DNA of 64,000 nucleotides, from the NCBI RefSeq assembly GCF_004216555.1, contig NZ_SGWQ01000002.1, forward strand, positions 403,219 through 467,218, written 5' to 3'. Below are positions 33,829-44,871 of the stretch, piece after piece. This DNA is from Herbihabitans rhizosphaerae (lineage in GTDB: Bacteria > Actinomycetota > Actinomycetes > Mycobacteriales > Pseudonocardiaceae). Position 1 is the first letter of the stretch, and each line of letters starts with the position of its first letter. The notes beneath the pieces are model-generated. The model worked only from the letters and a program-made list of their open reading frames with translations. It was not told where the DNA came from and searched no databases. A program made the position numbers and the translations under genes.

Positions 33829-34713
33829 TTAGCTGCGGCTCTGACCCGGCGGGCGGCGCCTGCGACGCAGGTACCGCTCGAACTCGGCGGCGATCGCGTC
33901 CCCGCTGGTCTCGCTGAGCGTGATCTCGTCGCCGCGCTGCTCCAGCGCCCGGACGTAGTTGCTCACGTCCTCGTCCTCGTCGGCCATCTCGCTGACCTGC
34001 CGCTGCCAGTCCTCGGCCTGCTCCGGGAGCCCACCGAGCGGCACCTCCACGTCGAGCACCTCCTCGATCCGGTGCAGCAGCGCGAGGGTGGCCTTCGGCG
34101 ACGGCGGCTGGGACACGTAGTGCGGCACCGCGGCCCAGATCGAGATCGCCGGGACGCCGGCGCGCACGCAGGTGTCCTGGAGCACGCCCACGATGCCGGT
34201 CGGGCCCTCGTAGCGGGAGCGCTCCAGCCCGAACTTGGCCGCCGACTTCGCGTCGTAGGCCGTGCCGGTCACCGGAACCGGTCGGGTGTGCGGCGTGTCG
34301 GCGAGCAGGGCACCGAGGGTGATCACCGTGGTCACCCCGAGTTGCTCGATCTGCTGGAGCAGTTCCGCGCAGAAGCCGCGCCACCGCATGTTCGGCTCGA
34401 TGCCGTGGACGAGTACCACGTGGCGGGACGAGCCCTCCGGCTTGCACAGGGACAGCCTGGTGGTCGGCCATTCGACGCGCCGGGTCACCCCGTCCACCAT
34501 GCGGACAGTGGGCCTGGTCACCTGAAAGTCGTAGTAATCGTCCGGATCGAGGTCGACCAGCGGTTTCGCGTCCCAAGTGAGCTGCAGGTGCTCCACGGCC
34601 GTGGTAGCCGCGTCACCTGCGTCGTTCCAGCCCTCGAAGGCGATGACCATGATCGGGTCGTCGAGCCGCTCCTGCTCGTCGGCGGCTGGCTGGCGCTGGT
34701 CGTGGTCGGTCAC
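33829..34713 (-). CDS. PAC2-family protein (proteasome assembly chaperone-like)
   Basis: A 294-residue PAC2 protein, related in sequence to the eukaryotic proteasome assembly chaperone 2 and to archaeal/bacterial homologues. The N-terminal MVIAFEGWNDAGDAATTAVE and the SIWAAVPHYVSQPPSPKAT block are the family hallmarks. In M. tuberculosis the orthologue (Rv2125) also sits divergent to metH near the Pup-proteasome genes. Its function there is not settled. It is divergent from metH with 52 bases between starts. Confidence 0.88.
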   Translation of the reverse strand: MTDHDQRQPAADEQERLDDPIMVIAFEGWNDAGDAATTAVEHLQLTWDAKPLVDLDPDDYYDFQVTRPTVRMVDGVTRRVEWPTTRLSLCKPEGSSRHVVLVHGIEPNMRWRGFCAELLQQIEQLGVTTVITLGALLADTPHTRPVPVTGTAYDAKSAAKFGLERSRYEGPTGIVGVLQDTCVRAGVPAISIWAAVPHYVSQPPSPKATLALLHRIEEVLDVEVPLGGLPEQAEDWQRQVSEMADEDEDVSNYVRALEQRGDEITLSETSGDAIAAEFERYLRRRRRPPGQSRS

Positions 34714-34765
34714 TCGGCAAGCCTACGACCCGAGGCCAACACGCGGAGATCGTAGGCTGTATGGC

Positions 34766-37700
34766 ATGTCTGACCTCCCCCCCGGCGACGCTACTGCGCC
34801 GCTGCTGGCCGCCCTGTCCGACCGTGTCGTCGTGGCTGACGGCGCGATGGGTACGGCGTTGCAGGCGCGTGACCTGTCGCTCGACGATTTCGCTGGCCTG
34901 GAGGGGTGCAACGAGATCCTGAACGTGACGCGCCCGGATGTGGTGCGCTCGATCCACCGCGAGTACTTCGAGGCGGGTGCGGACGCGGTGGAGACGAACA
35001 CGTTCGGCACGAACCTGAGCGCGCTGGCCGAGTACGACATCGCGGACCGGATTGTGGAGTTGTCCGAGGTGGCGGCGCGGCTGGCGCGTGAGGTGGCCGA
35101 CGAGTTCGAGGGGCGGTTCGTGCTGGGCTCGGTCGGGCCGGGCACGAAGTTGCCGACGTTGGGGCACATCGGGTTCGAGGCGTTGCGCGAGGCGTACCGG
35201 GATCAGGTGCGCGGGATGCTGGCCGGCGGGATCGACGCGGTGATCGTGGAGACCTCGCAGGATCTGCTGCAGATGAAGGCGGCGATCACCGGTGCGCACC
35301 GGGCGATGGCCGCCGAGGGGCGGACGGTGCCGATCATCGCGCAGGTGGCGGTGGAGACGACCGGCACGATGCTGTTGGGTTCGGAGATCGGTGCGGCGCT
35401 GACCGCGTTGGAGTCGTTGGGGATCGACCTGATCGGGTTGAACTGCTCGACCGGTCCGGCGGAGATGTCGGAGCATTTGCGGACGCTGTCGAAGCATTCG
35501 CGGATCCCGTTGTCGGTGATGCCGAACGCGGGTTTGCCGATTTTGACCTCGGACGGCGCGGTGTATCCGCTGTCGCCGGAGGAGTTGACCGAGGCGCTGT
35601 CGACGTTCGTGACGGAGTTCGGCACGCGGTTGATCGGCGGCTGTTGCGGCACGACCAACGAGCACATTCGGCAGTTGGCCGTGGCGGCGCGGGAGTTGGA
35701 GGCGCGGCAGCGGCGGCCCAGGCCGGAGCCGGGTGTGTCCTCGCTCTACCAGTCGGTGCCGTTCCAGCAGGACGCGTCGGTGCTGGTGATCGGTGAGCGC
35801 ACGAATGCCAACGGCAGCAAGGCTTTCCGGGAGGCGATGCTGGAGGGCCGGTACGAGGACTGCGTGGAGATCGCCCGGGCGCAGACTCGGGACGGCGCGC
35901 ACCTGCTGGACCTGTGCGTGGATTACGTGGGCCGGGACGGGGCGGTCGACATGGCCGAGTTGGCCGGCCGGCTGGCGACCGCGTCGACGTTGCCGATCAT
36001 GCTGGACTCGACCGAGCCGGAGGTGATCCAGGCCGGTTTGGAGCGGCTCGGCGGGCGGTGCGCGGTCAACTCGGTGAACTACGAGGACGGTGACGGGCCG
36101 GGGTCGCGGTTCCAGCGCACCATGGCGTTGGTGCGTGAGCACGGCGCGTCGGTCGTGGTGATGTGCATCGACGAGGAGGGGCAGGCGCGTACCGCGGAGA
36201 CGAAGGTGGCGATCGCGTCCCGGATCGTCGACGATCTGGTGCGCGACTGGGGGATGCGGGTCGCCGACATCATCGTGGACTGTCTGACGTTCCCGGTCTC
36301 CACCGGTCAGGAGGAGACCCGGCGTGACGCGATCGAGACGATCGAGGCGATCCGCGAGTTGAAGCGCAGGTACCCGGAAGTGCGTACCACGCTTGGGGTT
36401 TCGAATGTCTCGTTCGGACTGAACGCGGCGGCGCGGCAGGTGTTGAACTCGGTGTTCCTGCACGAGGCGACGCAGGCCGGGTTGGACACCGCGATCGTGC
36501 ACGCGTCGAAGATCCTGCCGATGGCGCGGATCGAGGACGAGCCGCGTGCGGTGGCGCTGGACCTGGTCTACGACAGGCGCAGGCCGGCGACCGAGGACAG
36601 CGAAGCCTATGACCCGCTGCAGAGGCTGATGGAGCTGTTCGAGGGCGCCACCGTGAAGGGCACCAAGGCCTCCCGTGCGGAGGAGTTGGCGGCGTTGCCG
36701 TTGTTCGAGCGGTTGCAGCGGCGGATCGTGGACGGGGAACGCAGCGGGCTGGAAGCGGATTTGGACAGTGCGCTGGAGCAGCGTCCGGCGTTGGAGATCA
36801 TCAACGACACGCTGCTGTCCGGTATGAAGACCGTGGGCGAGTTGTTCGGCTCGGGGCAGATGCAGTTGCCCTTCGTCTTGCAGAGCGCGGAAGTCATGAA
36901 AGCCGCGGTGGCCTATCTGGAGCCGCACATGGACAAGGCCGACGACGCGGGCAAGGGCCGGATCGTGCTGGCCACGGTCAAGGGCGATGTGCACGACATC
37001 GGCAAGAACCTGGTGGACATCATCCTGTCCAACAACGGCTACGACGTGGTGAACCTCGGTATCAAGCAGCCGATCACGGCGATCGTGGACGCCGCCGACG
37101 AGCATCGCGCCGACGTGATCGGCATGTCCGGGCTGCTGGTGAAGTCGACCGTGATCATGAAGGAGAACCTGGAGGAGTTGAACTCCCGGGGGATGGCCGC
37201 GCGGTGGCCGATCCTGTTGGGCGGCGCGGCGCTGACCCGCGCCTATGTGGAGAACGATCTCACCGAGACCTACCTGGGGCAGGTGCGCTACGCCCGCGAC
37301 GCGTTCGAGGGCCTGCGCCTGATGGACGCGATCATGGCCGCGAAGCGCGGTGAGTCGCCGTTGGTGTCGCCCGAGGACGAGGCGAAGGCGGCCGAGCGCA
37401 AGGCACGCCGCGAGCGGTCGCTGCGGATCGCCGAGGCGCGGCGCGCCAAGGAAGAGGTCACCGAGGAAGACGCGCCGGCGCGGTCGAACGTGGCCACCGA
37501 CGTGCCGCTGCCCGCGCCGCCGTTCTGGGGCAGCCAGGTGGCCAAGGGCGTGCCGATCGCCGACTACGCGTCGATGCTGGACGAGCGCGCCACGTTCCTC
37601 GGCCAGTGGGGCTTGCGTGGCTCCAAGGGCGGGTCCGGCCCGTCCTACGAGGAGCTGGTCGAGACCGAGGGCCGGCCGAGGCTGCGGTACTGGATGGACC

Positions 37701-38341
37701 GGCTCACCACCGACGGCATCCTGCAGCACGCGGCCGTCGTGTACGGCTACTTCCCTTGCGTGGCAACGGACAACGACCTGATTGTGCTCACCGAGCCGCG
37801 GCCGGACGCACTCGAGCGCACCCGGTTCACCTTCCCCCGTCAGCGCAAGGACCGCCGGCTGTGCCTGGCCGACTTCTTCCGCCCGCGCGAGCAGGCGATC
37901 GAAGCCGGTGAGGTGGACGTGGTCGCGTTCAACCTGGTCACCATGGGCCAACCGATCGCCGACTACGCAAACGACCTGTTCGCCGGCGACAACTACCGCG
38001 ACTACCTCGAGGTGCACGGGCTCGGCGTGCAGCTCGCCGAGGCGCTGGCCGAATACTGGCACCGCCGCATCCGCACCGAACTGCACTTCGCCAGCGGTGC
38101 CGCCGTCGCCGACGAGGACCCCGAGGACATCGAGGCCTTCTTCAAACTCGGCTACCGAGGCGCACGATTCTCCCTCGGCTACGGCGCCTGCCCCAACCTC
38201 GAAGACCGCGCCAAGATCGTCGACCTGCTTGAGCCCGAACGCATCGGCGTCAAACTCTCCGAGGAATTCCAACTGCATCCCGAACAATCGACTGACGCGA
38301 TCGTGATCCATCACCCAGAAGCCAAGTACTTCAACACATAG
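34766..38341 (+). CDS. metH: Cobalamin-dependent methionine synthase
   Basis: 1191 residues: homocysteine domain (zinc ligands Cys227, Cys293 and Cys294 in LNCSTGP and GGCCGTTNEH), pterin domain (about 340-600, VIGERTNANGS), cap and B12-binding domain with DVHDIG (Asp741, His743 as the lower cobalt ligand), and a C-terminal activation domain. Converts homocysteine to methionine using methyl-THF. ATG 34766 gives MSDLPPGDA; the upstream frame has no ribosome site. Orthologue of Rv2124c. The nearby cobN could supply the cobalamin. No B12 riboswitch fits the 52-base gap to PAC2. Confidence 0.96.
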   Translation: MSDLPPGDATAPLLAALSDRVVVADGAMGTALQARDLSLDDFAGLEGCNEILNVTRPDVVRSIHREYFEAGADAVETNTFGTNLSALAEYDIADRIVELSEVAARLAREVADEFEGRFVLGSVGPGTKLPTLGHIGFEALREAYRDQVRGMLAGGIDAVIVETSQDLLQMKAAITGAHRAMAAEGRTVPIIAQVAVETTGTMLLGSEIGAALTALESLGIDLIGLNCSTGPAEMSEHLRTLSKHSRIPLSVMPNAGLPILTSDGAVYPLSPEELTEALSTFVTEFGTRLIGGCCGTTNEHIRQLAVAARELEARQRRPRPEPGVSSLYQSVPFQQDASVLVIGERTNANGSKAFREAMLEGRYEDCVEIARAQTRDGAHLLDLCVDYVGRDGAVDMAELAGRLATASTLPIMLDSTEPEVIQAGLERLGGRCAVNSVNYEDGDGPGSRFQRTMALVREHGASVVVMCIDEEGQARTAETKVAIASRIVDDLVRDWGMRVADIIVDCLTFPVSTGQEETRRDAIETIEAIRELKRRYPEVRTTLGVSNVSFGLNAAARQVLNSVFLHEATQAGLDTAIVHASKILPMARIEDEPRAVALDLVYDRRRPATEDSEAYDPLQRLMELFEGATVKGTKASRAEELAALPLFERLQRRIVDGERSGLEADLDSALEQRPALEIINDTLLSGMKTVGELFGSGQMQLPFVLQSAEVMKAAVAYLEPHMDKADDAGKGRIVLATVKGDVHDIGKNLVDIILSNNGYDVVNLGIKQPITAIVDAADEHRADVIGMSGLLVKSTVIMKENLEELNSRGMAARWPILLGGAALTRAYVENDLTETYLGQVRYARDAFEGLRLMDAIMAAKRGESPLVSPEDEAKAAERKARRERSLRIAEARRAKEEVTEEDAPARSNVATDVPLPAPPFWGSQVAKGVPIADYASMLDERATFLGQWGLRGSKGGSGPSYEELVETEGRPRLRYWMDRLTTDGILQHAAVVYGYFPCVATDNDLIVLTEPRPDALERTRFTFPRQRKDRRLCLADFFRPREQAIEAGEVDVVAFNLVTMGQPIADYANDLFAGDNYRDYLEVHGLGVQLAEALAEYWHRRIRTELHFASGAAVADEDPEDIEAFFKLGYRGARFSLGYGACPNLEDRAKIVDLLEPERIGVKLSEEFQLHPEQSTDAIVIHHPEAKYFNT

Positions 38342-38355
38342 CGGGGAGATCTCAT

Positions 38356-39042
38356 ATGGAACCGTCCACTATGGACGGACTGGCCGCCGTGCTGTGGGAC
38401 ATGGACGGTACGCTGATCGACTCGGAGAAGCTCTGGGACATCCCGCTCTACGAGGTCGCCGAGCACTTCGGCGGCACGCTCACCCCGGAGGGGCGCGCGC
38501 TCACCGTGGGGACCACGACGACCACCACCGTGCGGATGATCTTCGAAGACATCGGCCTGGAGTGGACCGCCGAGCGCGAGGCCGAGGCGAAGGCGTTCAT
38601 CTACCGTCGCATCAAGGAGATCTTCGCCGGCGAGCACGAGTGGCGGCCCGGCGCGGAGAAGGCGCTGCGCATGGTGCGCGAGTCCGGCCTGCCCACCGCG
38701 CTGGTCACCAGTACCGAGCGGGAGCTGGCCGAGTTCGCGCTGAACACCATCGGCCGCGAGCACTTCGACGTGACGATCACCGGCGACGACGTGGACGGCA
38801 ACTACAAGCCGCACCCGGAGCCGTATCTGCGGGCCGCGCGGCTGCTCGGGGTGGACCCGACGCGTGCGGTGGCCGTCGAGGACTCGCCGACCGGGACGGC
38901 GTCCGCGGTGGCCGCCGGGTGCACGGTTCTCGTGGTGCCCTGCGACGCGCCGGTCGAGCCGGGGGAGCGGCGAGTGTTCCGTGAGTCACTCGTCGGGCTG
39001 GACCTCGCCGACCTCGCCGCGCTGGTCGCCGACCAGGGATGA
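38356..39042 (+). CDS. HAD-superfamily phosphatase (phosphoglucomutase-like)
   Basis: A 228-residue HAD hydrolase. Motif [13 protein letters not shown] (two catalytic Asp), motif II LVTSTER, motif III Lys in [13 protein letters not shown] and motif [13 protein letters not shown] are all intact, with a cap insertion after motif I. Substrate unknown. It starts 14 bases after metH and is 13 bases before hisE, so it likely belongs to the same transcript, between methionine and histidine genes. Confidence 0.88.
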   Translation: MEPSTMDGLAAVLWDMDGTLIDSEKLWDIPLYEVAEHFGGTLTPEGRALTVGTTTTTTVRMIFEDIGLEWTAEREAEAKAFIYRRIKEIFAGEHEWRPGAEKALRMVRESGLPTALVTSTERELAEFALNTIGREHFDVTITGDDVDGNYKPHPEPYLRAARLLGVDPTRAVAVEDSPTGTASAVAAGCTVLVVPCDAPVEPGERRVFRESLVGLDLADLAALVADQG

Positions 39043-39055
39043 CAGGATCGACGCC

Positions 39056-39319
39056 GTGAAGACGTTCGACGAGCTGTTCGCCGAGCTCACCGAGCGCGCG
39101 CGAAGCAGGCCGGAAGGTTCCGGCACGGTCGCCGCACTCGACGCCGGTGTGCACGCGCAGGGCAAGAAGGTGCTCGAAGAAGCCGGCGAGGTGTGGATCG
39201 CCGCCGAGCACGAGTCCGACGAGCATCTGGCGGAGGAGATCTCCCAGCTTCTCTACCGCGTCCAGGTCCTGATGTTGGGCCGCGATATCACCCTCGACGA
39301 CGTCTACAAATACCTCTAG
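39056..39319 (+). CDS. hisE: Phosphoribosyl-ATP pyrophosphohydrolase
   Basis: Second step of histidine biosynthesis: PR-ATP to PR-AMP. 87 residues; the MazG-like helical protein shows [12 protein letters not shown] at the start and the metal-binding [19 protein letters not shown] and [13 protein letters not shown] helices. GTG start. It is 9 bases ahead of hisG, in the order hisE-hisG seen in mycobacteria (Rv2122c-Rv2121c). Confidence 0.95.
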   Translation: MKTFDELFAELTERARSRPEGSGTVAALDAGVHAQGKKVLEEAGEVWIAAEHESDEHLAEEISQLLYRVQVLMLGRDITLDDVYKYL

Positions 39320-39328
39320 GAGAGCACC

Positions 39329-40174
39329 ATGCTGCGGGTCGCCGTGCCCAACAAGGGAGCGCTGGCCGGACCGGCCTCGGAGATGCTGACCGAGGCGGGC
39401 TACCGGCAGCGGCACGAGCAGCGGGACCTCACGGTGCTCGACCCGGCCAACGACGTCGAGTTCTTCTTCCTGCGCCCCAAGGACATCCCGATCTACGTGG
39501 GCTCGGGTGACGTGGACCTCGGCATCTCCGGGCGGGACCTCGCGCAGGACTCCGGCGCGCCGGTGGAGGAGCGGCTCGCGCTCGGGTTCGGCGGCTCGAC
39601 GTTCCGGTACGCCGCGCCGGCCGGTCGCGAGTGGACGGTGGCCGAGCTGGACGGCAAGCGGCTCGCCACGTCCTACCCACGGCTCGTGGCCGACGACCTG
39701 GCGCGGCACGGCGTGTCGGCCGAGGTGATCCGGCTGGACGGTGCGGTGGAGATCTCGGTACAGCTCGGCGTGGCCGACGCGATCGCCGACGTCGTGGGCT
39801 CCGGGCGCACACTGCGCCAGCACAACCTGGTTGCGTTCGGCGACGCGATCTGCGAGTCGGAGGCGGTTCTGTTGCACCGCAAGGGATCCGACGATCTGGC
39901 GGCCAAGGACCAGATGACAGCGCGGCTGCGCGGTGTGGTGTTCGCGCAGCAGTACATGATGCTGGACTACGACTGCCCGAAGAGCATCCTCGACGACGCG
40001 ATGGCGATCACGCCGGGCCTCGAGTCGCCCACCGTCGCGCCGCTCGCCGAGCCGACCTGGGCAGCCGTGCGGGCCATGGTGCCGCGCGGCGAGGTGAACC
40101 TGATCATGGACCGCCTCGCCGCACTCGGCGCGAAGGCAGTCCTCGCCTCCGACATCCGCTCCTGCCGCCTCTAA
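39329..40174 (+). CDS. hisG: ATP phosphoribosyltransferase, long form
   Basis: First step of histidine biosynthesis: ATP plus PRPP to PR-ATP. 281 residues, the long hexameric form with a C-terminal regulatory ACT-like domain (about 205-281) that confers histidine feedback, so no HisZ is needed. Visible: [12 protein letters not shown], the substrate-binding segment [17 protein letters not shown] and [13 protein letters not shown] (PRPP site). AGGAGAG precedes the ATG. The gene ends before the tandem hairpins at 40201-40269. Confidence 0.95.
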   Translation: MLRVAVPNKGALAGPASEMLTEAGYRQRHEQRDLTVLDPANDVEFFFLRPKDIPIYVGSGDVDLGISGRDLAQDSGAPVEERLALGFGGSTFRYAAPAGREWTVAELDGKRLATSYPRLVADDLARHGVSAEVIRLDGAVEISVQLGVADAIADVVGSGRTLRQHNLVAFGDAICESEAVLLHRKGSDDLAAKDQMTARLRGVVFAQQYMMLDYDCPKSILDDAMAITPGLESPTVAPLAEPTWAAVRAMVPRGEVNLIMDRLAALGAKAVLASDIRSCRL

Positions 40175-40200
40175 CCGGGACAAAGTTCACCCGTCCGGCC

Positions 40201-40269
40201 GTAAGGCCGGAATTGAGCGGGCTAAATCCCGCTTGGTAAGGCGGAATTGAGCGGGCTAAATCCCGCGGG
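40201..40269. repeat. Tandem duplicated hairpin between hisG and convergent thioesterase
   Basis: A unit of about 34 bases is repeated (40201-40235 and 40236-40269). Each contains GGAATTGAG and the hairpin GCGGG-CTAAAT-CCCGC (stems at 40217-40232 and 40251-40266). Between convergent genes it can act as a double bidirectional terminator. It shares AGCGGGCTAAA with the hairpin at 22955-22978. Confidence 0.7.
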
Positions 40270-41058
40270 TCACCGCTGCGGGCGGACGAGGAGAGCCTGC
40301 GTGGTGCGGCCGAGCGGGCCGTGCACGTCGTGCAGCGTGCTGGTCGCCATGCCGACGCCGTCCGGGCCGAGGATCGTGGTCGCGTCCAGCGCGGTCCACT
40401 CGCCGGCCGGCATCCGGTACAGGTGCACGGTCAGGTCGGTGTTGATGAACAGCCACTCACGCGGATCGAGCCGGCTGGACACGCCGCTGGCCGAGTCCGC
40501 CACGGTCAGCAGCCGTTGCAGATCGGTCAGCGTCTCGCCCTCGACCAGGTCCACCAGCGGGCGCACCCAGACCGTCGCGTCGCCGGGGATGAACATTCCA
40601 CTGTGGATTGATCGCCACTCCATGGCCTTCGCGTATCCGCTGTGCCAGTTGTCCGGCATGGGCATCTGCTTGGCCTCGTCCGGGCCGGGGAGCGGCTCCG
40701 GCAGCCCGGCGACCACCGCCGTGGTATCCGCCCGGGCGATCCGCCATGCGTTGGCGCGCAAGGCAACCCGGCCTTCGGCGACCAGCTCGGCGACCAGCAG
40801 CTCGACCGCGCGACCCGGCCGCTCCACCCGTGCGGACACCTCGACCTCGGCCACCGGCACCCGGCCGAGCACTTCGAACGTGATCCGCCCGAACGTGCCG
40901 CCCCCAGCAGTGTCTACTGTGGACGGAAGCCGCTCCAGCTCCCTGGCCAGCAGCGCCGACGGCGGGCCGACGTGCTGGTGATCCGGCGACCACACCGCGG
41001 CGGTCAGCTCGGAGGCGGCGTACCGGTTTTCGCCCAGTGGCTGGAAGAACGCCGTCAC
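40270..41058 (-). CDS. TesB-like acyl-CoA thioesterase (double hot-dog)
   Basis: A 262-residue thioesterase of the TesB-like double hot-dog family. FFQPLGENRYAASE at the N-terminus, HQHVGPPSALLARELE with the GGP-like turn, and the second hot-dog with WLFINTDLTVHLYRMPAGEW and TILGPDGVGMATSTLHD near the C-terminus match the family. GTG start overlaps the RecB-like nuclease stop (GTGA), forming an operon. A longer upstream frame exists but has no ribosome site. Confidence 0.85.
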   Translation of the reverse strand: MTAFFQPLGENRYAASELTAAVWSPDHQHVGPPSALLARELERLPSTVDTAGGGTFGRITFEVLGRVPVAEVEVSARVERPGRAVELLVAELVAEGRVALRANAWRIARADTTAVVAGLPEPLPGPDEAKQMPMPDNWHSGYAKAMEWRSIHSGMFIPGDATVWVRPLVDLVEGETLTDLQRLLTVADSASGVSSRLDPREWLFINTDLTVHLYRMPAGEWTALDATTILGPDGVGMATSTLHDVHGPLGRTTQALLVRPQR

Positions 41059-41951
41059 TGGTCCGACCTGTCCAAAGTGGACTCCTCGGACGCGGCGGGC
41101 TCCGGCCAGCCCGGGTACTCCGGCGGCTCGCCGCCGAACGCCGGGCAGCGCTGCTTGTGGTCGCACCAGTCGCAGAAGCGGCCGGGGTTGGCGCGGAAGT
41201 CGCCCGTCTTCGCGGCACGCATGATCGCCGTCCAGATCGCGTCCAGCGTGCGCTCGAACCGGCGCAGCTCCGCCTCGTCCGGCGCGTAGCTCAACGACTG
41301 CTTGTCGGTCAGGTACATCAGCCGCAGCTGCTTGGGCACCTCACCGCGCAGCCGCCACAGCACCAGCGCGTAGAACTTCATCTGGAACAGGGCCTTGGCC
41401 TCGAAGATCTCGCGCGGGGCCGTGCCCGTCTTGTAGTCGACCACGCGGAGCTCGCCGCCCCGGCCGACGTCGAGCCGGTCGACGTAGCCGCGCAGCAGCA
41501 CGCCGGAGTCCAGCTCGGTCTCCACCAGTTGCTCGCACGCCTCCGGCTCCAGCCGGCGCGGGTCCTCCAGCTCGAAGTAGTTGTCGACCATGCGCGCGAC
41601 CGACTCCAGCCACCCGTCGAACGGCAGCTCCGCGCCCTCGGCGAACAGCTCGGCCAACTCGGGGCTCTCGGCGCTCAGCTCGTCCCAGACCGGCGCGACC
41701 AACTCGTGCGCGCGGTCGGGCACCCGCTCGGCCGCCGGCAGCCCGAACAGCCGCTCCAGCACCGCGTGCACGACCGTTCCTCTGACCTGTGCCTGTGTCG
41801 GGATCTCCGGAATCCGGTCAACGGCCCGAAACCGGTACAGCAGCGGGCATTGCTTGAAGTCGCTGGCGCGCGACGGAGAGAGCGCGGGGCGGCGCGGCGG
41901 CTTCTCCGGGGCGGTCTCCTGCTCTGCCGGCAGGGTCAGCGGGTCCGACAT
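41055..41951 (-). CDS. RecB-family PD-(D/E)XK exonuclease with 4Fe-4S cysteines
   Basis: A 298-residue Cas4/AddB-like nuclease, orthologous to mycobacterial Rv2119. N-terminal Cys35 (FKQCPLLYRFR) and three C-terminal Cys (260, 263, 269 in FCDWCDHKQRC) form the expected iron-sulphur set. Nuclease motifs: His in GTVVHAVLERLF, Asp in LLRGYVDRLD, and VVDYKTGTAP (D-x-K). It would resect DNA ends in repair. ATG with MSDPLT chosen. Overlaps the thioesterase start; divergent from the M50 protease gene. Confidence 0.9.
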   Translation of the reverse strand: MSDPLTLPAEQETAPEKPPRRPALSPSRASDFKQCPLLYRFRAVDRIPEIPTQAQVRGTVVHAVLERLFGLPAAERVPDRAHELVAPVWDELSAESPELAELFAEGAELPFDGWLESVARMVDNYFELEDPRRLEPEACEQLVETELDSGVLLRGYVDRLDVGRGGELRVVDYKTGTAPREIFEAKALFQMKFYALVLWRLRGEVPKQLRLMYLTDKQSLSYAPDEAELRRFERTLDAIWTAIMRAAKTGDFRANPGRFCDWCDHKQRCPAFGGEPPEYPGWPEPAASEESTLDRSDQ

Positions 41952-42044
41952 AACGCTCACACTAGGCCACAGCACCGACACTCTCGGCCTGCGCCGCGCT
42001 GTCAGATCACCGCGGTCCCACACGTTGGCGCTTAGGCTCTGGCC

Positions 42045-43172
42045 GTGCTGAACGCCAGCCGGCCGGGTGCCGTCGACCAGGACGGCGGCTTGCTGCTGTT
42101 CCGGTTGCGTGGCGTGCCCGTGCTGCTGGCGCCGTCCTGGTGGATCGGCGCGCTGGTGGTCACGGTCCTGTACGCGCCGCTGGTGTCGCGCCTTCTGCCC
42201 GGCGCCAGCGACGGCCTGGCGATCACCTTGTCCGCCGCGTTCGCCTTGCTGCTCGGCGCTTCCGTGCTCGCGCACGAGCTGAGCCACTGCCTGGTGGCAC
42301 TGCGGCTCGGGCTGCCGGTGCGGCGAGTGCGGCTGTTCCTGCTCGGCGGGCTGACCGAGGTCGCCAGAACGCCGAGGCGGCCGGTGCACGAGGGCCTGGT
42401 CGCCGTCGCCGGCCCCGCGGTGTCGGTCGTACTGGCGCTGTTCTCCGGCGGCCTGCTGCTCGTCATGCCGGACGAGAACGCGGTGTGGCTGCTCGTGCTG
42501 GAGTGCGGCCTGGCCAACGCGGCGGTCGCCGTGTTCAACCTGCTGCCCGGCCTGCCACTGGACGGCGGACGGATGCTGCGTGCCGGCGTGTGGTCGTTGA
42601 CCGGCAATCGCAGCAGGGGCACGCACGCCGCGGTGATCGGCGGCTGGGCGGTCGCCGCCGCGCTGGTCATCTGGGCGTTCGCCGGACTGGTCAACGGCAG
42701 CGAGGACCGCTGGCTGCGGCTGGGCGTGTGCGCGCTGACCGCGTGGTTCGTGGTCGCCGGAGCCGGTGGCGAGCTGGCCTCCGAGCAGCGGCGCACCTGG
42801 CCGGAAGGGCTGGCGCTGCGCGACATCGTGCACCCGGTCCTGCAGTTGCCGGCGGAGAGCCCGGTGGCTGACGCGCTCGCGGCCGCGGCCGGCCGGGGCG
42901 TGGTGCTGGTGCGGGCCGACGGTGTGGCGGCCGGCCTGCTCGACGAGGTCGCGGCGCAGCGGCTGGCCGAACGATCACCCCAGGCGCCCGCCGAGCGCGC
43001 CGCCGAGCCGATCCGCCCGGAGACCGTGCTGCTGGACTCGGAGCCGGGGGAGGAGATCGCCGAGCGGGTCGCCGAGACGCCCGCGTGGCAGTTCCTCGTG
43101 GTCGACGACGAGGGCCGTCCGTCCGGCGTGTTGCGCCGCGAGGACCTGCGCCGCGCCATCCGGGGCCGCTGA
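42045..43172 (+). CDS. Site-2 protease-like M50 metalloprotease
   Basis: A 375-residue intramembrane zinc metalloprotease. Zinc ligands His77 and His81 with catalytic Glu78 (AHELSH) lie in a membrane helix, the third ligand Asp173 in NLLPGLPLDGG. Five or six helices follow; the C-terminal 130 residues look like a weak CBS-domain pair (LALRDIVHPVLQLP, LVVDDEGRPSGVLRRE). Such enzymes cut anti-sigma factors or membrane proteins. GTG start. It sits just before trmI, as in many actinomycetes. Confidence 0.88.
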   Translation: MLNASRPGAVDQDGGLLLFRLRGVPVLLAPSWWIGALVVTVLYAPLVSRLLPGASDGLAITLSAAFALLLGASVLAHELSHCLVALRLGLPVRRVRLFLLGGLTEVARTPRRPVHEGLVAVAGPAVSVVLALFSGGLLLVMPDENAVWLLVLECGLANAAVAVFNLLPGLPLDGGRMLRAGVWSLTGNRSRGTHAAVIGGWAVAAALVIWAFAGLVNGSEDRWLRLGVCALTAWFVVAGAGGELASEQRRTWPEGLALRDIVHPVLQLPAESPVADALAAAAGRGVVLVRADGVAAGLLDEVAAQRLAERSPQAPAERAAEPIRPETVLLDSEPGEEIAERVAETPAWQFLVVDDEGRPSGVLRREDLRRAIRGR

Positions 43173-44776
<1,604 letters not shown>

Positions 44777-44871
44777 CGTGATCCCCAGGATCCGGGCGCG
44801 ACAGGATTCGGGTCGCGCGGTGCGCGTCACCCTAGCCGGTGCTTCCTGAGAATTCGGTGCCGGTTCTTTGA

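Noticed and set aside
33692-34576. A 294-codon frame antisense-like within PAC2
   Set aside because: It lies on the same strand in another frame of the PAC2 gene and is compositionally abnormal.
34714-34765. Cobalamin riboswitch upstream of metH
   Set aside because: Only 52 bases separate the divergent PAC2 and metH starts, too short for the element, and no B12-box-like sequence is visible.
34613-38314. A 1233-codon open frame antisense to metH, and similar long antisense frames at 16160-18457, 47272-49251 and 57143-59764
   Set aside because: These mirror real genes on the other strand; the translations are Arg/Pro/His-rich with no family signatures, as expected for codon-biased high-GC DNA.
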